From Epilithonimonas caeni DSM 17710 (GTDB taxonomy: Bacteria > Bacteroidota > Bacteroidia > Flavobacteriales > Weeksellaceae): DNA of 64,000 nucleotides. Position numbers and translations under genes: made by a program. The notes under the pieces are model-generated. The model saw nothing but the letters and a program-made list of their open reading frames with translations, was not told the origin of the DNA and made no database searches. This document shows positions 9,080 through 15,979 of the stretch, in pieces (within the stretch, counting starts at the first letter, position 1; every line of letters starts with the position of its first letter). The stretch covers positions 62,001 to 126,000 of the forward strand of contig NZ_AUFK01000018.1 in assembly GCF_000426465.1 (NCBI RefSeq), read 5' to 3'.

Positions 9080-9727
9080 ATGAATTCTCTAACCGAAGAA
9101 AATTATCTGAAAGCACTTTATCATCTTGTGAATGAGAATGATGAAGTTTCCGTGAATGATCTGAGCAGGCAACTCAATATCAAGATGCCCTCTGTAAACA
9201 GTATGATCAAGAAGTTTGCAGATAAAAATTGGGTAAAATATGAATCTTACAAACCGATCAAGCTTACGGAATCCGGAAAAAAAGAAGCATCACTTATCGT
9301 AAGAAAGCATAGACTAACAGAGATGTTCCTGGTAGAAAAAATGGGATTCGGGTGGGAAAATGTCCACGAGATCGCAGAACAATTGGAGCACATCCATTCT
9401 GATGTTTTCTTTGACAAAATGGACGAAATCCTGAATTACCCAAAAGTGGACCCGCACGGCGAACCAATCCCGGACAAAGATGGGAATGTTATCCAGCCTG
9501 AACTTAAAAAACTCAGCAAATGCAAAGAGAATGAAACAGTAGAATTAGCCTCAGTAACCACTTCTTCTGAAGAATTCCTGAATTTTCTTAATAAAAGAAA
9601 TCTTGGTCTAGGAACTATTATCAAGGTTTTGCAGAAAGAAGATTTTGACCAATCAATGAAGGTTTTTTATAATAATCAGGAGGAGAATTTTAGTAAGACA
9701 GTTTGTGACAGATTGTTGGTGAGATAA
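9080..9727 (+). CDS. DtxR/MntR-family metal-dependent repressor
   Basis: A 215-residue protein. The N-terminal winged helix (residues about 5-65; VNDLSRQLNIKMPSVNSMIK) is followed by the metal-binding/dimerisation domain (RKHRLTEMFLVEKMGFGWENVHEIAEQLEHI) and a C-terminal SH3-like/FeoA domain. The family senses Mn2+ or Fe2+ and represses metal uptake; which metal cannot be decided here. No metal transporter is adjacent. A candidate -7 box TAACTTTG (9068-9075) is very close to the start. Confidence 0.9.
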   Translation: MNSLTEENYLKALYHLVNENDEVSVNDLSRQLNIKMPSVNSMIKKFADKNWVKYESYKPIKLTESGKKEASLIVRKHRLTEMFLVEKMGFGWENVHEIAEQLEHIHSDVFFDKMDEILNYPKVDPHGEPIPDKDGNVIQPELKKLSKCKENETVELASVTTSSEEFLNFLNKRNLGLGTIIKVLQKEDFDQSMKVFYNNQEENFSKTVCDRLLVR

Positions 9728-9866
9728 CCAGCTTGGATTCCATAGCTCTTATCTGAACTAATATTAAATTTGAATCATTATAATATTCTTATTTTCCATA
9801 GGTTTTACCTACGGCTACTGAGATTAAACCCTTCGGGTTTCCCAGTGCAAACGTAATCAATGAGAT

Positions 9867-9900
9867 AAAAAAAGAGACTTAAAATTAAGTCTCTTTTTTA
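9867..9900. terminator. Bidirectional intrinsic terminator
   Basis: The hairpin AAAAAAGAGACTTA / TTAAGTCTCTTTTTT lies between the DtxR-type gene (ends 9727, plus) and dnaJ (ends 9905, minus). A-run and T-run on either side make it usable in both directions. The preceding stretch 9799-9842 has a small hairpin-prone block (AAACCCTTCGGGTTT) that looks like a dispersed repeat. Confidence 0.85.
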
Positions 9901-9904
9901 TCTT

Positions 9905-11020
9905 TTAGTTGAACATATCTTTTACTTTATCAAAGAATGTCTTTTCTTTTCCGGTTGGCTCGGCATTCATATCGCCGTTCTCCATTTGGCTTTTGAAAAA
10001 TTCTTTTTGTTCTTTCGTCAGCTTCTGAGGTGTCCAGACATTGATATGAACAAACATATCGCCTTTTCCGCCGTAACCTTCAATGTTTGGAAGACCTTTT
10101 CCGGCTAATCTTAATATCTTTCCGGATTGCGTTCCTTCATCCACTTTGATCTTCACCTTTCCACCAACTACGTTTATTTCCTTAGTTGTTCCCAAAGCTG
10201 CTTCTGCAAAAGAAATATACAGTTCCTGATGAAGATTGTCGCCTTCACGCTTGATAGTTTTATCCACCTCTTCCTCAACCACCACAAGCAGATCTCCAGG
10301 CGTTCCACCAAGTGGCGCATCGTTCCCTTTTCCTCTTACATTCAGTTGGATGCCGTCTCTAGCTCCAGCAGGTATGTTGATGGTTATCTCTTCCTCTTCT
10401 TTGATAAGACCTTGAGCATTAGCTCCGGACGGAATTTTATCTGCAACTTTACCAACACCCTGGCAAGTTCCGCAAGTTGTCTGCGTCTGCATCTGGCCGA
10501 ACATCGTGTTCATCACTTTGACCTGTACACCACTACCGTGGCAGGTAGGACAGGTCTTTGAGGTCACACCCTGAGCAAGTTTCATCTTTTTGACCTTGAT
10601 CGTTTTCTGTGTTCCGGAAATCATCTCTTCAAGGTTCAGTTTGATACGAACACGAAGATTGGAGCCACGAGACTGCTGTTGTCTTTGACCACCTCCACCG
10701 AAGCCTCCGCCGAAAATATCACCGAACTGACTGAAGATATCCTCCATATTCATTCCGCCTCCAAATCCACCGAAACCGCCGCCTCCAGCTGCACCGCCCA
10801 TTCCTGCATGACCGTACTGGTCATATCTCGCTTTCTTGTTGCTGTCGCTCAAAACTTCATAAGCTTCTGCTGCCTCTTTGAATTTTTCCTCTGCGTTTTT
10901 ATCACCTGGATTTTTGTCTGGGTGATATTTGATGGCCATTTTTCTGTAGGCCTTCTTGATTTCATCAGCACTTGCCGATTTGGATATTTCTAAAACTTCG
11001 TAATAATCGCGTTTTGACAT
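9905..11020 (-). CDS. dnaJ: Chaperone DnaJ (two zinc-binding repeats only)
   Basis: Hsp40 cochaperone that delivers substrates to DnaK and stimulates its ATPase. The 371-residue product has an intact J-domain with HPD at 33-35, a Gly/Phe-rich linker (residues about 72-112) and C-terminal substrate-binding domains. Only two CxxCxGxG repeats are present (C157/C160 and C183/C186). The first and fourth repeats of canonical DnaJ (zinc centre I) are absent, replaced by [10 protein letters not shown] and [10 protein letters not shown]. It lies 85 nt downstream of grpE in the same orientation. Confidence 0.96.
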   Translation of the reverse strand: MSKRDYYEVLEISKSASADEIKKAYRKMAIKYHPDKNPGDKNAEEKFKEAAEAYEVLSDSNKKARYDQYGHAGMGGAAGGGGFGGFGGGMNMEDIFSQFGDIFGGGFGGGGQRQQQSRGSNLRVRIKLNLEEMISGTQKTIKVKKMKLAQGVTSKTCPTCHGSGVQVKVMNTMFGQMQTQTTCGTCQGVGKVADKIPSGANAQGLIKEEEEITINIPAGARDGIQLNVRGKGNDAPLGGTPGDLLVVVEEEVDKTIKREGDNLHQELYISFAEAALGTTKEINVVGGKVKIKVDEGTQSGKILRLAGKGLPNIEGYGGKGDMFVHINVWTPQKLTKEQKEFFKSQMENGDMNAEPTGKEKTFFDKVKDMFN

Positions 11021-11105
11021 AATTGATGATTGATAGTTGATTAATAATAATTGATATTTAGAATGAAAAAATCATTTATCAATTATTTCTTATCATTTAT
11101 AAATA

Positions 11106-11645
11106 TTAGTTTCCGGTCACAACCTTAGCAAATCTGATGACCTTGTCATGCAACTGATAACCTGTTTCGATAACATCTACGATTTTGCCCTTCAGTTCCG
11201 GGGTAGGCGAAGGAATCTGGGTAATAGCTTCGTGGAAATCCACATTGAAAACATCTCCGGCATTCACTTCGATTGGTTTAAGACCTTTCTCAACCAATTT
11301 GTTTTTAAATTTCTGATAGATCAATTCCACACCTTTCAGGTCATCTTCGTTACCATTTTTAGCAATCTCCTTCAATGCTCTTTCGAAGTCGTCCAAAACA
11401 CCTAACATAGATGTCATAAGGTCTTTTGATGCATACAGATAGAACTCATTCTTTTCCTTTAAAGTTCTTTTCTTATAGTTTTCGAATTCTGCATAAAGAC
11501 GGATGTACCTGTCTTTTTCTTCTGCCAAAAGTTCCTCTGCAGTCGGTTGTTGTGACACATTTTCCTGATTGTCCGTTTCCGTCGTTTCAGGTTGTTGAGT
11601 TTCAGAATTAAGGTTTTCCTCGTGTATATCTTTGTTTTCTTCCAT
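11106..11645 (-). CDS. grpE: Nucleotide exchange factor GrpE
   Basis: Exchanges ADP for ATP on DnaK. The 179-residue product has an acidic disordered N-terminus, a long coiled coil (EEKDRYIRLYAEFENYKKRT) and the conserved C-terminal beta domain (DVFNVDFHEAITQIPSP; GYQLHDKVIRFAKVVT). The start at 11645 (MEENKDIHEE) is preferred to an upstream in-frame start that adds 14 atypical residues. Upstream, minus-strand TTGGCA-AAGGAA-TTGA resembles a sigma-54 site. Confidence 0.95.
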   Translation of the reverse strand: MEENKDIHEENLNSETQQPETTETDNQENVSQQPTAEELLAEEKDRYIRLYAEFENYKKRTLKEKNEFYLYASKDLMTSMLGVLDDFERALKEIAKNGNEDDLKGVELIYQKFKNKLVEKGLKPIEVNAGDVFNVDFHEAITQIPSPTPELKGKIVDVIETGYQLHDKVIRFAKVVTGN

Positions 11646-11672
11646 TTCGATAATTTTACAGGATAGGTTTTT

Positions 11673-11688
11673 CAATTCCTTTGCCAAT
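11673..11688 (-). promoter_or_regulatory. Possible sigma-54-like promoter of grpE-dnaJ
   Basis: Read on the minus strand, TTGGCAAAGGAATTGA keeps the GG-N10-G spacing of -24/-12 promoters, but GC at -12 is replaced by GA. It ends 28 nt before the grpE start. This is pattern matching only. Confidence 0.3.
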
Positions 11689-11780
11689 TCTGTTTTTTTG
11701 ACAATTAGGCAGAGTTTGAATTTAAGAATATTTCGAATATTATTTTGAGAAGAGCGTGTTCCTCGGGCAGAGAAAGGTTA

Positions 11781-11821
11781 TTTCTTCGAACGTAGAACGA
11801 TGCTTTCTCCGCTCGAAGAAA
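11781..11821. repeat. Inverted repeat between endonuclease V gene and grpE
   Basis: TTTCTTCGA and TCGAAGAAA form a 9-bp stem around a 23-nt loop in the gap 11688-11853. It may act as a terminator-like structure after the endonuclease V gene, or be a REP-type palindrome. No run of T follows on the minus strand. Confidence 0.5.
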
Positions 11822-11853
11822 GACGCATCATTCGTACAATTAAATAAATACAA

Positions 11854-12408
11854 TTAATTATTATCAGATTTTGTAATCTGATCTAGAGTTTTAAGAATAT
11901 TCGGGATTCTAAAGGTGCCATACATATCCCGAATTTTTTGGGCGGCAGTAGAGAGATCTATTCCAATGGCTGAAATATATAAGGGATTATTGCTTTCTCC
12001 CCTTTTGATTTCAGCTACAGTTTCTTTGTTATTATAAAAAGGCGTTTTTGCAACGCCAATGATCGGTATTTTATTTTCCAAAATTTCATAGAGTTTCCCT
12101 CCAAGTCCATAATTATGGTCGTTGTCCACATAAATATATCCATCTACAATAATACCTTCGAGTTCGCTAATATCCAATTTCTCTATGATCTTTATTAGAC
12201 AAGGCAACTCTCTTTTGTAGAATAATCCCGGAATATATGCATCTACCTCGCTGATATATTCTATTAAAATATTTTGCGGATCTGGATCCTTCCAATGAAA
12301 TAATACACCAACCGCTTTCGCTTCTTCTTCCCGGTAGTGTACATCTAAAGCTAATAGCACTGATCGTTTTAATATTTTTATGTTAAAGTTACTTTGCTTT
12401 CCGTACAA
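11854..12408 (-). CDS. nfi: Endonuclease V-like DNA/RNA repair nuclease
   Basis: Cleaves next to deoxyinosine (or inosine in RNA). The 184-residue protein has the family metal ligands D22 (LALDVHY), E67 in YIPGLFYKRELP and D89 in IIVDGY, with spacing close to E. coli Nfi (45 and 67 residues versus 46 and 67). It also has IIGVAK (116-121). It is shorter than E. coli Nfi (223). The best start is TTG at 12408, because no ATG lies before the first catalytic Asp and an in-frame stop is just upstream. It overlaps the S41 peptidase stop by 20 nt, suggesting coupling. Confidence 0.85.
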   Translation of the reverse strand: MYGKQSNFNIKILKRSVLLALDVHYREEEAKAVGVLFHWKDPDPQNILIEYISEVDAYIPGLFYKRELPCLIKIIEKLDISELEGIIVDGYIYVDNDHNYGLGGKLYEILENKIPIIGVAKTPFYNNKETVAEIKRGESNNPLYISAIGIDLSTAAQKIRDMYGTFRIPNILKTLDQITKSDNN

Positions 12409-13936
12409 TAGAATTTCGGAAATCTATATCATCCAAAACCCACTTCATCATCTTGTCTTCCTCGCAGCCAGGTATATCATCGAAGTTAATATCTATCTCC
12501 ACATTGGGCATCACCCCTCTACTGTTGTTATCGAATTCGATATTCGGGCGGATAAGGAAAAGTCCTATGGGAAGCACTAATCTGGAATGGGGCAAGATCA
12601 CGGTGTTATTTACCCCAGCTACAGTTCCGTCATTCGCACCGCCTGTTTCCTCGCCTACGATCAGTGCTCTTTTCTCATACTTCAACTTGGCAGAAATAAT
12701 GGACGCCGCCGAGAAACTACCGCCATTGACCAAAACGTAGAGCTTGCCCCGGAATGCATTCTTTTTTGGTTTCGTTGGCTTGGATGCGAATTCACGGAAG
12801 TAATACCGATCTCCTTTCCTGGATGATAAAAAGTAGTTTCCGGCCAAGAAAAACGGATAACCTACCGCACTGAAAATGGAAGAGAGAATAGTCTGTCCTC
12901 GGAAGTAGTTCTGATGAAGACCCGAGGTCCTGGAGGTCATCTCGGGAGATTTGATCAGTGTAAATTCTTTGTCAGTAAGGTAAGAATATAAGGTATTGAT
13001 CTCTGAAAGTGATCCCCCCAGATTATCCCGGATATCCAAGATCAGATAATCTGACTGTGCATTCTTGATCTCTGCAAAAGTCTCTTTGTAAAATTTCTTA
13101 GCAAGGGTCGCCGAAAAGGTTTTCACTTTGATATATGCTACGCTGCTATCACTCTTCAGGAATTTCAGATCCCTGTTGTAGGTCTTGGAGCCGGCATCGT
13201 AATCCTGCACTTTCTGGACAGTGGTTATTTTCGGTTTTACCCTATCTATATTCACTTGCTGATCTGTTTTCTTCTCTCTTTTAATAAAAACGTCAGAAAT
13301 GACATTATTATATTTCGTCTGCAAGATAACGCTGTCAAGATAACCTTTTTCCAAGGTATAATAATTAAAAAAAGAAAGATTCATAAAATACTTCTGAAAG
13401 GTCTGGTTCTTCCCATCCGAGCTATAAAGCTTTCTGTATTTACTGATCAGGTCAGATACATTTTCGTCATTGATCTTTAGTATCTCTGTTCCTACCTTTA
13501 TATTCTTAACATCTTCCTTGTTTTCTTTCACAAACATCTTGTTACCAACAACCTGATAATCCATCAATCCAAATAACGGTCTTTTGGTCCTGAAAGCCTT
13601 TTGCTCTGCTTTGGTATATTTCCTTGGGATAGCTTTCAGCCTAAGATGCCCCTCATTGATGCTTGCAATGACCGGAGAGAACTGGAAAAAAAACTCATTA
13701 GGCGTCAGAGGTTTTGTAATAGTTGTTTTCAGACTGTCAAATTTATGGTCCAGATCAGCTTTGGATATGTACCAGTAAAGTTCCGGATGGAATCTCTTAA
13801 GTTTATCATAAGTAAAATCAACATCTTTCTTAAGTTGCGCCACAGGTATCTTTTTTTCTAAAAACAGATTATTCTTCCTGACAGATTGACAAGACATTAT
13901 AACTATAAATAGAAACAGATATTGGACCTTTCTCAT
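12389..13936 (-). CDS. S41-family (C-terminal processing type) peptidase, lipoprotein
   Basis: A 515-residue envelope serine peptidase. It has a lipobox (FIVIMSC, Cys16), an N-terminal helical/PDZ-like part (GTEILKINDENVSDLISKY) and the S41 core (YLILDIRDNLGGSLSE; VNGGSFSAAS with the probable nucleophile Ser near residue 405; VGEETGGANDG). The start at 13936 is chosen because it gives the signal peptide. The upstream in-frame start at 14011 adds 25 residues that spoil it. First gene of a pair with endonuclease V. Substrate unknown. Confidence 0.88.
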   Translation of the reverse strand: MRKVQYLFLFIVIMSCQSVRKNNLFLEKKIPVAQLKKDVDFTYDKLKRFHPELYWYISKADLDHKFDSLKTTITKPLTPNEFFFQFSPVIASINEGHLRLKAIPRKYTKAEQKAFRTKRPLFGLMDYQVVGNKMFVKENKEDVKNIKVGTEILKINDENVSDLISKYRKLYSSDGKNQTFQKYFMNLSFFNYYTLEKGYLDSVILQTKYNNVISDVFIKREKKTDQQVNIDRVKPKITTVQKVQDYDAGSKTYNRDLKFLKSDSSVAYIKVKTFSATLAKKFYKETFAEIKNAQSDYLILDIRDNLGGSLSEINTLYSYLTDKEFTLIKSPEMTSRTSGLHQNYFRGQTILSSIFSAVGYPFFLAGNYFLSSRKGDRYYFREFASKPTKPKKNAFRGKLYVLVNGGSFSAASIISAKLKYEKRALIVGEETGGANDGTVAGVNNTVILPHSRLVLPIGLFLIRPNIEFDNNSRGVMPNVEIDINFDDIPGCEEDKMMKWVLDDIDFRNSIVRKAK

Positions 13937-14056
13937 AATTAATAAAATTAAATTTAAGGTTTTTACATTATAAAGAGAGGAGCACACTCCAACTTTAACA
14001 TATTCTAACATAAAGTGGTTTCTAATTTGTTATTGAGACGTAAATCGAAAAAAATT

Positions 14057-14722
14057 ATGAAACATATAATTGTAGCTGCGTCTGTATTTCTATTCTCGCA
14101 GTTTTCATTTGCCCAAACCAAAGAGGTAGGTGCCTTTACCTCGTTGAAAGTATTTGATAAAATACCCGTAGAATTAGTATCTTCCTCTTCTTACAAAGCG
14201 GAACTTAGTGGGTCGAAATCGGATGACATAGAATTCGTAAACTCCGGAAACGAACTAAAGTTAAGAATGAAAACCCTGAAACTTTTACAAGGTGACGAGG
14301 TAAAAGTGGTTCTATACTATAAAGACATCAACAATATCCAGGCAAGCCAAGGGGCGGTCATTAATTCAAGTGATGCTTTGAAAGCTTCTAAACTTCAGGT
14401 TACCTCTAATGAAGGTTCGCAGATCGATCTGAATGTAGATGCAAGTGTAGTTGAAGGAAAAGTCAATACCGGAGGTTCACTGAAATTATCCGGTGAAGCA
14501 GATTCCCAATCTGTAGTTGTAAATACGGGTGGTCAATATGATGGACAAAACCTGAAAACAAACATCACAAGTATCACAACCAACGCTGGCGGTCAAGCTT
14601 CTGTTTATGCCTCCGAGTCTGTTACAGCTACCACCAGAGCTGGCGGCGTGATCGATGTTTATGGAGATCCAAAAACCAGAAATGATAAAAAAGTAGTTGG
14701 TGGAAAAATCAATTACAAATAA
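14057..14722 (+). CDS. Secreted GIN-domain (DUF2807) protein
   Basis: Signal peptide (ASVFLFSQFSFAQ) then a repetitive beta-helix-like GIN/DUF2807 region: FTSLKVFDKIPVELV, followed by short strands with recurring N/S/G (INNIQASQGAVI; VVNTGGQYDG; TTNAGGQASV). The 221-residue protein is probably periplasmic or surface located. The family is widespread in Bacteroidetes and its biochemical role is not established. Start at 14057 is chosen for the signal peptide. Divergent from the S41 gene. Confidence 0.85.
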   Translation: MKHIIVAASVFLFSQFSFAQTKEVGAFTSLKVFDKIPVELVSSSSYKAELSGSKSDDIEFVNSGNELKLRMKTLKLLQGDEVKVVLYYKDINNIQASQGAVINSSDALKASKLQVTSNEGSQIDLNVDASVVEGKVNTGGSLKLSGEADSQSVVVNTGGQYDGQNLKTNITSITTNAGGQASVYASESVTATTRAGGVIDVYGDPKTRNDKKVVGGKINYK

Positions 14723-14742
14723 TTGAATCTAATAAAAAAGTA

Positions 14743-14780
14743 AAAATAAGAAACTCCCAAAATTGGGAGTTTCTTATTTT
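14743..14780. terminator. Strong bidirectional terminator overlapping the lacI-type stop
   Basis: A perfect 18-bp stem (14743-14760 with 14763-14780) centred on CTCCCAA-AA-TTGGGAG, with A- and T-rich flanks. It lies between the GIN gene and the LacI-type gene, whose last codons are inside the right arm. Confidence 0.9.
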
Positions 14781-15805
14781 TTTCTGCTGGATGATTGTCT
14801 AATATGAAGGGTCGGTGAAAGAACCAGTTTCTTCTCTATGCTGATTCCTGATGAGTTGTCTTTTATTCTTTCCAGAAAAACATTTCCTGCTATTTTTCCC
14901 ATTACGACCGGTGTTTGATCCACAGAACTGATAGACAATTCCATAAATTGGGTAAAAGGCTCATTACTAAAACCGATCACACCCATATCTTCCGGGATTC
15001 TGACCTTAAGATTCTTAATTTCTTTACAGGCACCTAATGCCGTAAAATCCGAAGCAGAGAAAATGGCATCCGGCTTTATCTTGCGCTTCCAAAGATTTTT
15101 TACTGCACTTATTCCTTCTTCAATGGAACTTCCTGTATTAATGATATTTTCTTTAACAACAGGTAAATTATTGGCCTTAAGCGCATCGATGTAACCATTG
15201 AGACGATTCTGATAGATCTCCAGATTCTGGTCACCCGAAAAATGACAAATATTTTTATATCCTTGATTAATAAGATGTTCCGTCGCCATAAAAGCACCCT
15301 TGTGGTCATCGATCGTGATCGTACTGATTCCCGGAATATCCTTCTTTCTATCGAAGAAGATAATTGGCGTATTGGTGGTTGCCAGTATTTTTTTAATATA
15401 TTCCATATCAGAAGTATTTCTGGAAATCGAAATAAAAATCCCGTCGACCTGTGTATTCAGCAAAGTATTGAGCTGTTTCTTTTCTATCGCAGCATCCTCA
15501 TGACTTTGGCAGATGATCACATGATATCCATGCGGGGACAGTTCTTCTTCCAGACCTCTGATAACCGATGAGAAGAAATTGGTATTAATGTAAGGAACAA
15601 TGACACCTACGGTTTTTGTCTCACCACTTTTAAGCGCTTTTGCAAGATTATTCTGTTTATAATTCATTTCCTTGGCAGCAGCCATTACCAGCTCTTTGGT
15701 CTCCTGGCTGATTCTTGGATGGTCGTTCAGCGCCCTGGAAACAGTCGCCACACTCACATTCAGTTTTTTGGAAATGTCATATATCGTCGTGTTTTTTTTC
15801 GTCAT
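14774..15805 (-). CDS. LacI-family regulator of the pectin locus
   Basis: A 343-residue LacI/GalR repressor. The N-terminal HTH and hinge helix (TTIYDISKKLNVSVATVSRA, residues 5-55) are followed by a periplasmic-binding-protein-like sensor (VGVIVPYINTNFFSSVIRGL; IIFFDRKKD; GVIGFSNEPF). The start at 15805 is set by the family N-terminus. It lies at the edge of the pectin locus, and the six TGCAATCGATTRCA-type palindromes, which have the A-T-CG-A-T centre typical of LacI operators, occur only in this locus. It is the inferred repressor; the inducer is probably a uronate intermediate. Confidence 0.9.
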   Translation of the reverse strand: MTKKNTTIYDISKKLNVSVATVSRALNDHPRISQETKELVMAAAKEMNYKQNNLAKALKSGETKTVGVIVPYINTNFFSSVIRGLEEELSPHGYHVIICQSHEDAAIEKKQLNTLLNTQVDGIFISISRNTSDMEYIKKILATTNTPIIFFDRKKDIPGISTITIDDHKGAFMATEHLINQGYKNICHFSGDQNLEIYQNRLNGYIDALKANNLPVVKENIINTGSSIEEGISAVKNLWKRKIKPDAIFSASDFTALGACKEIKNLKVRIPEDMGVIGFSNEPFTQFMELSISSVDQTPVVMGKIAGNVFLERIKDNSSGISIEKKLVLSPTLHIRQSSSRKK

Positions 15806-15919
15806 ATATCCGTTGATGAATATTGGTTGTTGTAAATATATAAATAATACCCGTCCCAACTGCTTTTGGAATCAAAATCTTTTGATATCTTTTTTTCAGT
15901 TCCGCATTTCTTGTTTTCT

Positions 15920-15957
15920 ATAAAAAGCCGCTCCACCGAAATGAAGACGGCTCTTTT
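15920..15957 (-). terminator. Terminator after FN3-pectinesterase gene
   Basis: On the minus strand AGAGCCG and CGGCTTTTTATA form a stem around a 17-nt loop, followed by T-rich sequence. It lies 23 nt after the stop at 15980. Confidence 0.7.
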
Positions 15958-15979
15958 ATTTATGGAAAATTAATGTTTT

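Noticed and set aside
10127-10561. 144-codon plus-strand frame opposite dnaJ
   Set aside because: Shadow of the conserved dnaJ frame; no domain or plausible start context.
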